DNA from: Rotaria socialis
Lineage: Eukaryota; Rotifera; Eurotatoria; Philodinida; Philodinidae
Direction: 5' to 3'
NCBI GenBank assembly: GCA_905331475.1
Contig: CAJNYU010000783.1
Location: 124,001 to 188,000 of the forward strand
Length of the DNA: 64,000 nucleotides
Part shown: positions 37,258 through 49,261 of the stretch, piece after piece
How the letters are laid out: each line of letters starts with the position of its first letter
How positions within the stretch are numbered: the stretch's first letter is position 1
Notes under the pieces: model-generated
Seen by the model: the letters and a program-made list of their open reading frames with translations, nothing else
Told to the model about the DNA's origin: nothing
The model's database searches: none
Translations under genes and position numbers: made by a program

Positions 37258-37947
37258 ATGGTTGAGGATATTAATAGAATTCTATGTTGTTATCGTGAGA
37301 ATGATGATCAAAATAATAGTTCGGTCAAAGGGGAACAAACTGATTTCTTATGATTTCCAGTGATTTCTATTACTGGAAATCAGTTTTTATATGATCATTG
37401 CAAACGAGCAGAAATCATTGGAAATGTTGAAAAATTAGGAGAAATCAATATTTTCTTTCACTATATAGTTCGAGCGAGAATTTCTGTGATTTGCATTTGT
37501 TTTCTTGTAAGTTCTAACAGTTGAATCGTTATTCACATCTTTAATACATGATGATTTCTAGTGATTTCTATGTCTGGAAATCAGTTTGTTCCCCCTTGAG
37601 TTCGGTGAAGATCATGTTTACTGATCATTTTTATTCTTTCTATTTGAAATCACTCTATTAACATTTAGATTTACTTGATGAGTGGTCTTATATGGGGCCT
37701 AAAATGAAAGAATTACTATCGAATACACGTAAAATACCACTTCGAGTATGTATGTGCTTTGCCTTCAATTCTATTAATAGTACGTATTTAGATTTCTGAT
37801 TTGACAACACATAGTATTGAGTTTCGTCGTCTAAAACAACTATTAAATGATCTAGAAGTGACAACATCATTGTGGACAAATGCCATAAATCAATGTCGTT
37901 ATGTTCTTCAACATGCTCAACAACAAATACATCGTTCACAGATTTAA
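37258..37947 (+). CDS. Small hypothetical three-exon gene with a MITE in intron 1
   Basis: Proposed exons 37258-37323 (MVEDINRILCCYRENDDQ), 37683-37745 (WSYMGPKMKELLSNTRKIPL) and 37792-37947 (ISDLTTHSIEFRRLKQLLND, ending HRSQI), total 285 nt, 94 aa. Exons 2 to 3 join cleanly (CGA-GTATGT, TTTAG-ATT). The acceptor for exon 2 is less sure: the better-looking TTTAG at about 37669 would put exon 1 out of frame, whereas GATGAG at 37682 keeps it. The protein is helical and charged with no known domain. A hAT-like MITE sits in intron 1 exactly at the donor site. It may also be the tail of a larger gene. Confidence 0.4.
37326..37598. mobile_element. hAT-like MITE with 8-bp target-site duplication
   Basis: A 273-bp non-coding element flanked by perfect direct repeats AGTTCGGT (37318-37325 and 37599-37606). 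Its ends are inverted repeats: left CAAAGGGGAACAAACTGATT, right complement CAAGGGGGAACAAACTGATT, one mismatch, with weaker similarity extending inward around TGATTTCTAGTGATTTC motifs. The 8-bp duplication and CAAAGGGG-type terminus fit the hAT superfamily. No ORF, so non-autonomous. Confidence 0.85.
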
Positions 37948-39250
37948 TTTTCTCTATTTATCATGTTCTTTTTTAAAATTCTATCCGTTACTGTTAGCTC
38001 AAATGTTGATATCAGAGTACCTTCTTTTTATACTTCTCTAATGTTTATATAATAATATGAAAATTTGTTTTGTTTCAGTATAAATAGTCTTAAGAAGTCA
38101 GTTCATTGTTTAAACTATTTTTTTATTGTTACGCATCATTGTTCAATGTTATTATAGTTTTCATAAATTCAAATGTAATTTCCAAAAATAGTTTTATAAA
38201 CATTGCTGAATGAATTAATAAATTAGAAAGAAAAATAAATATCTATGTTTCAAATACAACATTATTTCAAGGATGTCACTTATTTTCTCTTCTGGAAGTA
38301 TCAAGGTCGAATTAGGATATACTACTACATTCATTTGTATAATTATATCACATTGATTGAGAAAATCGTGACAATCATAAATGTTTATTGAGTGTCAAAT
38401 GTTCTCAAGCGCAAGACAGGGATATGTCCCTTCCATTCCTATAGACATTTTTACATTGATATTCATTGGTTCGATCACGACAATAAACGAGCAGACATCG
38501 TTGGAGTTCGTCATGCTGATTATTATCTGAAGGCCGTTTTTGTTTTTGATATTCTAAATTGTGAAAAAACTCGGTTGTTTATGAAAACAATGGCCTAGTT
38601 ATGTTTCTATATCTGCACAGCTCAAAATAATCATGAAATAATTGATGCTATCAAAGAATTCGAATACTTAGAACAATAAATGAATCAAGTTCTCTGAAGT
38701 GATGTTATAACCTTCTTAACTCTTCTAGCGTGTCTCGATTACGACCACTACTACTAGCTACTCAACCTTTCATGATGAAATACTATATATGATATTGTTG
38801 ATTTAAGAATATTTCACTAGACATTGTCTGATGACTAAGACCTTCGTTGATCGAATTCTATGCTTGAACTTCAGTTGTAGACAGATCCATATGTTCTGAA
38901 AAGAATGTTTTTCTGCGTTTCAAACCTTGAGTGCAGCTGATAATCATTAAAGCTATCTATAGATTGTAGTTCAAGTCGAGATTTGATCATTGAAATTGTC
39001 AGGGATTCAACAGCCATAGAGAGAAATACTCGTCAGTTGACATGCAACGGTCTATCAAACATAACTCGGAAATTTCTAGTGATCACCATGACCAATCAAA
39101 TGAAATCAGTTTGAAGAAAAAAGTGAGAAAGCGTTGTTTGAACACGTTCTCATATGAACAGTTGTAATTAAAGATTTAATACTTTTCAGCACAAAAAGAA
39201 TCTACACGAGGTTTTCATGCTAATAATATTTGATATATTATTATTTTATG
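37948..39250. other. Mostly non-coding; one short coding-like frame at 38392-38598
   Basis: The plus frame 38392-38598 (begins GTG) contains CPFHSYRHFYIDIHWFDHD and ADYYLKAVFVFDILNC, which look protein-like, but there is no ATG, no joining exon and no family match. It may be a gene relic. The remainder is AT-rich with no features recognised. Confidence 0.3.
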
Positions 39251-40739
39251 TTAATAGCACATACTTGTGTGTTCTTGATTATTGAAAGAATTACATCGTC
39301 GTACTGTAATATCTTCAGAAATAAAATCATTCTCATCGATAATGGACTGTTTTGAAAATGTCGAACACGTTTTTTTTATTGATATTGAAGACGATGATAA
39401 TTGTCCTGATTTTTTTTTAGTTCTACTGATTTTTTCATTTTCATACGATTTTCGTTGTGCAATAATATATTTTTCCTGTTCAATTAAAAGACTAAGTGTA
39501 TCAATGCAAGAATTTAGTTGATCAACTAAATCTTGAATATTTTCATTTGTCAATGTAGGGAATTCTGTTTGACAGACATTTGATCTAGTACTTGTTGATG
39601 ATCGAACATGTCGTCGAACATGAGGAACTATTGTCGATGGAAAATGAGGCACTATCGAAGCAACACTTCTGCTAGATGATACATGAGGTGTCATAACAGG
39701 TAATGCTTCAAAATCCATCTGTGTACCTTATTATTAAATACGTTGAGAATCTATCATTCGTATAGTTTTTAATTTCTACCGGGCATAGTAGTAGTAGTGT
39801 GCGGAATAGCAGCATCTGGTTTAGGTTGATTGTGATCGTCAATAAGTAATTGTGTAAATGCCAATGAACAAGCAGACGAATCGTCTACATATATGTCCCT
39901 CGCTTTTCTCACACTCATGGAATTTGACATTTTCTTCTCGAGTGCTTGTTGCGAAAAGAAAATATTAGAAACAAGAATTGTCGAAGTGTCCTTATTACTA
40001 GTTGTGGTTGATGACGAGACTAATAACTTGTTTATAGACGATTGTATTGGTGGTGCCTGGAGTTTGACATGACTAAGTGATGTATCGAATTCATGAGGAT
40101 AATTTTTACAGCCTTGCAATTGATTTTCTACGAGATTAGCTGATTGAATTTTCTTATTCCCTAATGTATAGATATGAAAGCAAATTACCAAAAAAAAAAG
40201 ATGTCAATTTAAAAAGACACATGTATTTGTTTCTTCTAATAATAAATGATAACCGATTAAATCTACTGAATTCTAAATAATCATAGATACTCACACTTAT
40301 TCGTGAGATTAATTTGTTCGTATTCCGATGAATTTTTCATAATCGTTTGTGAATTCAGCACTTCATGACAAGGTATTCGACGTACCGTAATCATATTTCG
40401 TTGATAAAACTGATTAGTTTCTAATCGTTTATGATTAGTTTTTGTTTCATTTCTATTAGATCTTCGTCGTTTTTTATCTTTTTCCCAAATTTGAAATCTT
40501 TGTCTGAAATTCTCTCTCTGTCGATCTGCCAAACTTTTGTTTGGAAATCTTGAGGATTGCAAATAGAAATTGGACGGGTACAACAATAATTCTTGTATTA
40601 TTTCATTGATCTGAAGATCAGGTGGCGGATATATTTGTGTATCAACATGATAATGGGTATATAATGCTGCGAGACTATTTCTTTCCATTGGGAAATATGA
40701 ATTATAATTATTATTCGTGCAAGACGAAGAAAATAACAT
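39251..40739 (-). CDS. Hypothetical three-exon protein (433 aa)
   Basis: Exons 40739-40295, 40160-39780 and 39726-39251 total 1302 nt, 433 aa, with GT-AG junctions that preserve frame. The N-terminal part has a hydrophobic-charged stretch (INEIIQELLLYP) and a strongly basic segment (EKDKKRRRSNRNETKTNHKR) that could be a nuclear localisation signal. The middle is Ser/Thr rich. The C-terminal exon contains a predicted helix, LTNENIQDLVDQLNSCIDTL, probably coiled coil, followed by Lys/Ser-rich sequence. No domain family was recognised. Single-copy appearance, frame conservation through two introns and coding-like codon use argue it is real. Confidence 0.65.
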
Positions 40740-41130
40740 TTAAGTTATTCATTGTATTTCAATATTTAATCGATGCCAACGTGACAATAAACAGCTTTTC
40801 TCATCGTTAAATTGATAGAGCACAAGTTTCTTTTTATAGCATAGATCTACTTGTCTAGGTTTTCAATTGCTGTTTGAAGAAGAAGAAGAAGAAGAAGAAA
40901 AATGATAATACAATGCATATTTCAATATAAAGACAAACTATAAAGTGAAAGAAATAATAAAATGACGGGAAATAGCAATTAGCTGGCGGCTAGGTTACTA
41001 AAGAGTATATAGATGCTTCTTTTTTTTTTTTTATAGAATATTAATAGTTCTTCATTTGTAATCTGATCTAAGATTTTGTACTATCTTGACATCGAAGTAT
41101 GAGAACATGAAGTTAGTAATCAGTTCTTTT
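40740..41130. repeat. Intergenic DNA with a GAA microsatellite
   Basis: A GAA trinucleotide run at about 40876-40900 and a poly-T tract near 41020. This is the 5' flank of the 433-aa gene. Nothing else was seen. Confidence 0.6.
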
Positions 41131-42172
41131 TTGTGTACTCAAAGAGTGAGTGCACTCTAGATTCGGCCAGTGTGTCCGTCCGGCTGTCCGTTAACACGAC
41201 AACTTTTGAAAGCCTCATCTAATTGTCATGAAATTTTGTACACAGAATGATCTCATCAATATCTCAGTCGATTTCGAAGATGAAAGCAATCCGTTAAGAA
41301 ATGACTCAGTATATCGAAAAAATTGTCATCTTTGATCAGACCATCCCTGAGGCGGAGTACAGGGATTTTTTCAAAAAACAAATATTTTTCTCAGAATTAT
41401 CCACAACATATATAAATCGACTCAGTTTTTAACGCTGATTCCGAATCTGATATTAATCTTGAACCAAATCATAGCTTTCTAACGAAACATCGTCTGAAAA
41501 AGGTCTCAAAATGCACAAAAACTGCATCCAGAAATCAAATTGCGTAGATATGTCTCAGATGACCAGTAGTTTGGGGTTTTCCAAATGCCTGGTTTTGTAG
41601 CTAGTCAAAAGGACTATCGAAAGGTAAAAACTCGAACTCGATAGCTATTAATATTGGTGGCTTATTAGGAAAATACTGATGCCTGTATCTATCATATATC
41701 TCTTATAGATTCATGAGGTTGCTGACGATCGTAATTCCGCTAGATACAAACGCAAATCCATTCAAAAATAACTCTTCTTACCCAGTTTTCCAAGCTAAAC
41801 ACGAATCTGAACTCAATTTCTGTGATTTCTAAAGTTATTGTATCACTCTGAGAGTACAGTCAGTGGTCACCGGATAGGGTCGTATATAGTGTGGCTCATA
41901 CTAACTTAGCATGCCTGTATTTTCTCCTTGCAATTTAGTGAAAAGGGATATATCCTGATGAGATCTATCTCTTATAGAATAAATGCGAAAACCTCGGATT
42001 TAAATTCAAGTGTTATGTGTACTTCAAACAGTGAAAAGGTATATTCACTTTGTTTTTGTTTTTTTTTAGATAGTTTGATCAAAATCAATCTGTTATCAGT
42101 TAGTTTTACTTTTTGACGTACACATAACACTCGGATTTAAATCCGATGTTTCTACATTTATTCTTTAATAAA
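41131..42172 (+). repeat. Dispersed repeat family, copy 1 (rearranged)
   Basis: From GTGTACTCAAAGAGTGAGTG (41133) to about 41572, this matches the copies at 51851-52635 (inverted) and 56363-56887. Shared landmarks include TTGTACACAGAATGATCTCA and AACGCTGATTCCGAATCTGA. After 41572 about 400 bp are unique. At 41980-42172 the family's terminal motif appears twice in opposite orientation, each with the small palindrome around CGGATTTAAATCCG and CACATAACAC. No protein is encoded. Confidence 0.8.
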
Positions 42173-43775
42173 TTAAATATTTTTCTCTTTCTCTTTCTCT
42201 TAGAAAAAGCCCTTGCATGAGAATTATCACAGTGTCTCTTGTCATGTAAATTGAGTACTATTCGATATGTTTCTTCATTCTCCTAAGCTAAACTTGTTTT
42301 GACAAGAAGAAAAGAGAACGACTAACCGTCTATTATAGGATATCATAAGAATTACATGTTATTATAGAATAAGAAGTAGCAAATGTCTGTGGAGATTATA
42401 ATGAAGATGAAAGAAAAACATATCAGAGAGTAGTGATACAAATACGATCGATGAATATTGTATATGGAGCAGATTTTTTTCGTCTTTTCGCGAACATCAC
42501 GTAAACAATAGATACATACTGTATCGACATAGAAATATGAGAATAGATATAATTTGTACATTCTTCTTTGTTTTTTTTTCTATTAAATTTTCCTTCTTTT
42601 AATTATAAAGTATCAGTAGAAAATTATCTCTATTATTGTTAAAAATAACTAATCGGACTTGGATAGGTTGGAATTCATTTTGACGTCATCATCGTATTAT
42701 GACGTATTGTTTTTGTTCATCGAAAAGGCATCTAAAATAAACTATATCTCTTGATAGTTATTTGTTTGACCGTGAGACGCCAAGAATCTATTATAAATAT
42801 TCTAAGCACATGCGTGCAACAAGAGACAAATTATAAACTCAGTATAGGCAGAGTAACCTTATATTTAACTTTATGTTAATAATACAACAGTTCTTATTGA
42901 ATCCAGGAAACAAACATTGACCAAATATGTTGTTCTAATGATACTCTCTCGTGTCGATATTTAGAACAATATTTTTGATTTTCTACTAGACTGTACGAAC
43001 TTTCTTTTCATTATATTCGTATTTTTTATCATCGTCTATAGTAAAAGATGACTACTTTCAATTATTGCATCTAGCTATTAATATTATTCTCTAGGATCAT
43101 TTTAATTAACAAAATACTATTCTTATAGAATATTCATGAAAACATGTTAAATTTAGAATTTTCTGACATTGCTTGATATATTCTAAGACCGACGGCAACA
43201 ACAAGAATAATGAAAAACTAGATTTGCTCTTTACAATTCTTTCACTGTCTCGTTTTGGAAACAAGACAATACAATCTTTAGTACTTGAATTTTTGTGAAT
43301 GAAAGTAAGATTTTAATGAGTATATATATATAGATATCCTTCATTGTCTCTTCTATTAAATATTCTAGGCCCCGTAGACAAAAACTGGGAAATGTTAGAT
43401 AATACTTCATTCAAGTTAGCACGTATATACTCTTAAGAAATAGGGAGAAAAAAAAGAAACAGCATAAAAGGGAAAATTTATGAAAAACTAGTCGCTACAT
43501 TCTAACTATTGAGTGAAATAAGATAGTTGCATGCAGTTTTTGTGTTCTTTTGTATCAATCTTTCTGTCTATCTGTCAGTCAAATCATTCATTATTAGTAA
43601 GAAGCAGATCATATCTTATAAAAACTAAAGGTAAGAAAGCTAACATCAAGCTAAGTATTAACATTAGCTGCAGCACTTTCTTTTCGTCTCATTACTAATA
43701 TCTTCTTTGCCCCCGACTTTTGCTATTATGAAACATTTTTTGCATAGTGTCACACAAAAAAGCAAGTTTTGCAGA
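42173..43775. other. Intergenic AT-rich region
   Basis: No gene, repeat family or RNA recognised. Short TA runs near 43320. It borders the large palindrome. Confidence 0.5.
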
Positions 43776-44327
43776 TAAGGTGCGGGTAATTCAAAATTAC
43801 AGCATCTCTTCTTTTCTGCTTAAACATGCACCATCAGATTCCCATTTTTACGCTGATTACGAATATCTACTTAGTTTTTCGATTTGACAAAACATTCGTG
43901 GAGAAAAACGCAAGATACTGAGTGGGTCTAAAAATCAGCAAAAGAATTGATTTACAACAAACACCGCGTATTTCTATAATGTTACACCTTTCACTCTCAC
44001 CAAGATGCTTTTCGAATTCCTCATGGAAAAACGAGTCTAACAGCGATATAATTATATCGCTGTTAGACTCGTTTTTCCATGAGGAATTCGAAAAGCATCT
44101 TGGTGAGAGTGAAAGGTGTAACATTATAGAAATACGCGGTGTTTGTTGTAAATCAATTCTTTTGCTGATTTTTAGACCCACTCAGTATCTTGCGTTTTTC
44201 TCCACGAATGTTTTGTCAAATCGAAAAACTAAGTAGATATTCGTAATCAGCGTAAAAATGGGAATCTGATGGTGCATGTTTAAGCAGAAAAGAAGAGATG
44301 CTGTAATTTTGAATTACCCGCACCTTA
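43776..44327. repeat. Perfect 552-bp palindrome with no spacer
   Basis: The two arms (43776-44051 and 44052-44327) are reverse complements by eye with no loop; the axis lies in GCGATATAATTATATCGC. A direct check is that the 104-aa frames at 43867-44181 (-) and 43922-44236 (+) are identical, and their coordinates mirror around 44051.5. The frames themselves are products of the symmetry rather than evidence of a gene. No terminal duplications were found. Confidence 0.9.
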
Positions 44328-45331
44328 ATTTTTAACAACTTGAATTTCTGAATAAATCTTCTTGTTTTTATTCATATGCACAATTTTTTGTGTCTTTCTG
44401 ACGTAAGAAATAGACACCAAATAATGTTTTTCTTTTTGTTGTTCGGAAGCGCTTAAGTCAACATTGAAATAATCAATATACTATCACAACACAATTCCGA
44501 TAGACGTATCTTTTAAATGTAATATAAAGCTACGTTATTATGAATTAGTTAGAAGGTCAATATTTTCAAATGAAACAAAAAATATATAAATTCTCTAGAT
44601 TTAGACATTAACATAGCGATTGATTTACTGCAAAAAGAACAATCATGAGCATCGATTGTAAAAATATGAGATGACTTAGGAGCTCAAATTCCTTCACGTC
44701 AGAAAAATAATGTTGTACCAGAGGAATATTTAATCGAATTTTTTGCCGACGATGTGGTGAAGGTCGTATTGGCATTCCGACATTCTTGAATGCATCGTGA
44801 TTCAGATGCATTTAAACGTTCGTGAACAATGTTAAAGGTAATTTATTTTATTCCAAGTTAGCATGGAGCAGGAAACTTATTTTTATATTCATGTGTGAGG
44901 TAATTAGTGAATTCATTCGTTCAGAAACGCAATTAGAAAGTACTTCACTGATATAACGCTACGGGATTTTGATATCAGACTTATCATCGTATTTCAACAA
45001 CATGTCTCATAATCTGAGTGTAAATGGTTGGAATTTTTATGTTTATACTTTAATACTTTTCTTAGATCCTGTTTCCAAAAGTAAACCAAAACCTAAGTAA
45101 TAAAACGTAACTGTAGTAAGCAAGAATATACTACAACATACATTTATTCTAAAGTATTCGTTACATTTTGGATTTGAAACAGAAACATATCTGTATTAAA
45201 TACAAATAACTTCATAGGTTTTGTTTTAAAGAAAAATAAGTAAGCCATATGGCACATCTGTTTTTGTATGTGTCGGCTTACATAAGTAGAAGGTTGTGCA
45301 AAACGTTTTGTGTGACGGAAATATATATACA

Positions 45332-45374
<43 letters not shown>

Positions 45375-45958
45375 GTAAGAATTTTCTTTTTCCTTTCTTC
45401 TTTCAGTAATCAACACGTTTGATTATAGTCTTGTGACATAAACGATTAGTAAGAGATTATATCGAATTGAACAATTAGTAGGACAACGAGAAAAGATTTC
45501 ATCGGGATTGCCAGTGAATATCTAGTTGTTTTTTATTTTATTAAAAGAAACAAGTCACGTGGAAAAAACAATGTTAGTTACATCAGTATTGAAGTATGAT
45601 GCACTATATATCATTCTCGTATACCAATTAACTTATGTTCGAAAAGTGACTATTAAATTGAGTATGTAAATATCATGATCAGTGCACCATATCAGATGCT
45701 ATAGAGTAAATTTAATGAATTAACAACAAATATCACGATAAAATATATTTAAAAAATATGAAACTATTTAAGTCACAGTCATAAAGTTCAATGTATTCGA
45801 TTCAATATTAGATAGGACGTATAGCGATACCGTATTGAAATTTTTCAAAATATTCTTTTTACTATTGCATCTGAATAAAATATTTTAGTATTTTTTTAAA
45901 CTATTCTCTTCCTTGCATTAGAAGTTAATGTTTTCCTTTTTTTTGCCTTCAGCAACAT
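44328..45958. other. Intergenic region with a (TA)n tract at 45321-45374
   Basis: A minus ATG frame at 44608-44811 (67 aa) has no recognisable domain and is not called. The TA/CATA microsatellite generates Tyr-Ile ORFs. Otherwise AT-rich. Confidence 0.5.
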
Positions 45959-45966
45959 TTCCAGAC

Positions 45967-46256
45967 CAGGGGCGGCGGAGTGTCATTAAGCTAGGTGAGG
46001 CTCATAATGTTTTTTCCTAACGTGGAATTTTATGAAAGCATTAAGCAGAAAATAAGTCTTCTTTTTATTGAACTTCAGTAACAACTAAAATGGTCAGTAT
46101 AAAAAAGAAGATTGGAAAATACCAAAATATACTTTTCTTTGCTCCTACTTTGATGCAAGAATAAAAATAGCAATAATCAGTGCAAGGCTGAGCCTCATCT
46201 TGCGAAATCTAGGTGAAGCTCAAGCATCATGGATCTCAGTGGCTCCGCCGCCACTG
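45967..46256. mobile_element. Second hAT-like MITE
   Basis: A 290-bp element with 14-bp terminal inverted repeats differing at one base (CAGGGGCGGCGGAG at left; right complement CAGTGGCGGCGGAG). It is flanked by 8-bp direct repeats TTCCAGAC (45959-45966) and TTCTAGAC (46257-46264), one mismatch. Terminal CAG and the 8-bp duplication fit hAT. The interior has inverted AGGTGAGGCTCA / TGAGCCTCAT-type motifs and no ORF. It abuts, and seems inserted in the end of, the foldback element to its right. Confidence 0.8.
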
Positions 46257-46552
46257 TTCTAGACTGATGTTGTCTTGATTAGACTATTTTATTTTATTTT
46301 ATTTTAATTTTGTAAAATTTTATTGATAAACATGCACGGGCACGTATTTTTCTTTTACACTGAAATTCAAATCATGATTGTGGGACCGATAAAGATATAG
46401 TCGCAAACTCTACCAGTTTTATTGTCTTGCCGTCAGACAATCACGATTTTAATTTAAACGTCAAAGAAAAATACGTGTCCGTGAGTGTTTATCTATAAAA
46501 TTTTACAAACTTAAGATATAACAAAATAGTCTACCAGAGGCAACATCGGTCT
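46257..46552. repeat. Imperfect foldback element
   Basis: Long inverted arms: AGACTGATGTTGTCT through AGACTATTTTATTT, then AACATGCACGGGCACGTATT, on the left; on the right their complements near AATACGTGTCCGTGAGTGTT, AAATAGTCTACCAGAGGCAA and CATCGGTCT. Arms are about 100 bp with mismatches around a non-repeated centre. No ORF; a MITE-like element of unassigned superfamily. Confidence 0.7.
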
Positions 46553-47758
46553 CGAAACGTTAGTGAAGGGAAAAAGAAAAATATTAACAGCTAATACAAG
46601 GAGGAGGATGATTAAACAAAATACTAAATCATGATGACGTTTCTTTAAATCAAAATCAAAGAAAATATATTTACAAATTGAACTCATTCATACTTTCATT
46701 GAATGTCTTTAGTTCTTTTTGTTTTATAAATTGATTAGATTTTTGGTCGAAATAAAACTATATATTCTTAACGGATGATCAGAAGAGAAAAAAAGAAGGA
46801 ACTCTCCTGATACTATATTCAATATAATTAACTCTGTGAATTGGCAGAAAATATGATACGTTAAAATGTCATTAAATCTAATAAGTATTCATTTGTCTTC
46901 CTTTTTATGGCTATTGCGGAATTCATATAAATCTATTATGTAATCTCTTTATGCAAAGTATTTATAGATTTGTCTTTTAGATCATTTTCTTTTCTTCTTA
47001 GTGATTAGTTTCGATGGAAATATTTCACATTATTAATCTACTCTCGTTCTATTACAGTCATAGTTACATAAGCACAATATTCAGTTTTTTACGAATTAAT
47101 TATAAACCTTCTTAGGGTTTCTCTTGCCTATAGATCTATTTATATTGTCTTTAATAATGATGAGTACGGTCACTTTTTGGCCTCTTCGATTTATTGACTA
47201 ATAGTGAATATGTTTGTCGGTAAGTTTATTTTTATCTTGGTAAACTAACTTTTGTTTTTGTCTTATATTTGAACACAGTGTATTTGAGTGTATTCATGGA
47301 CAAAAATGACTGTGCCTCTGGCATGTCATGTATGCCCAGAAGAATCAAATTAAATTCAAAAAAATAGATGCTATGTTTTATAAAATTGCGTAAAAGCGAA
47401 AGCGGAGGCAATATATTTACATAAAAAAATCTGTTGTCATTGACATAGTAGCAAGGTTAAAGGATTAACAGCATCGTTTATCGATGAGATATCTGTGAAA
47501 TAACACTCGTTTTGTTCATTGTGAATGAGTGTGTTAAACACTGATGTGTAGAATTGAACAAGGACATATACATATGCATGATGTTTCCATCTGTCTATTT
47601 TTTCTGGTCAGTAATATAAGAATTAGCCATGACAAGCAAGAATAGAAACATGTGCATGCCTGCAAATGTAGATTAAACAGACAAGAAGCAATGTTCTCTC
47701 TCTTTCTCTCTCTTTCTCTCTCTCCCCCCACTCTCTCTCTCTTTCTCTCTCTCCCCCA

Positions 47759-47801
<43 letters not shown>

Positions 47802-49261
47802 CCCTCCCACCCTCTCCCTCTCTGGCGCGCACATTCGTCAGAGATATTTTCCATTTTTTTCTTTTCTTGTCCCCTCTGTTTTCGAGAGAAGAGAGCATAA
47901 AAAATGGTCTCAGGTTTTATTAATTTTTGCTATGTTTAGTATGTGCATGGTTTACTATATTAGGACAAAAGAAAACGGTTGAAACTGGCAAGAAACTTCT
48001 ATTTGATGAGAAAAGACAAAGAGCAAGAGATCACTTGTTTGTAATATCCGGCTCTCATTCGAAAGCACTATTCGCTAAGAAAAACAAAGTGAGTACGATG
48101 TTGATGTTAAAACTCTTTCCGATTTCCGTTTTCCCTTTTCTTCTTTTATCATTATTATTGCCTATTTATGTATATGTATATATATATATATAAATTCGCT
48201 TAATAATCCTCATTTTCTCGATTTCTACAAGAACATGTTCACAATAACTACTCTGAGACTTTATACTTCTTCACTCAATCATTGTCTTATTTGACTTTTC
48301 TAGTTTTTGTATTTAGCAGTAAGTTTTGTTGTTCATCAGCAAGTGCAAAACTGTTAGATTTAACTATATCTCCTAATACTTGAGAGAACAGTATTGGAAA
48401 ACAAGTGTTTTTATAGTTCTCTGAAACATGAAATTGATATATAGAGAAGAGGTCATTTAAAAATGACTTCCTTTTTGTCGAAAGTGCTAACAATCTAAGA
48501 CTTTAAGAAAAATACGTGTTTTTTTAATCTGATAAAATACTACTGTATTTTTCTTCGAATTCTAAATAAAGACGATAATAACCACTAATTTAGAAATTAT
48601 TTAGCTTAAATAATGAAAATAGTCTGTCAATCTCATCGATAGTAGACATGTGGAAAATGAGTTTTCCTTCTTGTCAATTAAATATTCACATGTAACAGAA
48701 TATATCTAAATATAAATATAAATATAAATACACCTTCTTATTTAAAGAAATTTCCTTTCTCATCGATGGATATTCCATTAACCATAGAGGATTTCGAATA
48801 TCTCAAGGGATATTTTAAAAGTAAATATTTACATATAAATAGATTTTGATCGTAATTTTCGCATCATTTGATAAAACGTTCATTAATTGACAGCGGTATA
48901 CTATTTTTTTCTGCATGAATAACTTTGTTTCACAGACTCTAGGAATTCTGAATGTCATGTGAGAATTTATTGTGAAACTAATTTATTGCTTGATAAAATT
49001 CCAACAATGAGACGTACGTGATAATTTAATAAAAAAAAAGAAACCTAACAATATTTCTTCATAAAGCTTCTTTTGTTTGTTTTTAGTAAGAATTATATAC
49101 GAAAGAAAATCTATTGAAATATTTTTATTGAACTGCGTCTATTACTCTCAAGTGATAATCACAAGAGAAATCTAACGAAAATAAAATAAGAATAGACTGT
49201 TCCTTGTCTTTTTAAGATCAATAAAATCATTTTTTATGATCATTATTATTTGAAAACAACC
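46553..49261. repeat. Intergenic region with a CT-rich microsatellite (47694-47822)
   Basis: A 130-bp polypyrimidine tract of CTCT/CTTT/CCCC units generates Arg-Glu and Leu-Ser ORFs on both strands, all artefactual. A TA run lies near 48177-48192. No gene was found in these 2.7 kb upstream of the GPCR. Confidence 0.6.

Noticed and set aside
43867..44236. Two 104-aa ORFs with identical protein on opposite strands
   Set aside because: They arise from the perfect palindrome; identical frames are forced by symmetry and there is no domain or independent copy.
47534..47900. Arg/Glu-rich and Leu/Ser-rich ORFs
   Set aside because: Translations of a CT/GA microsatellite, not genes.
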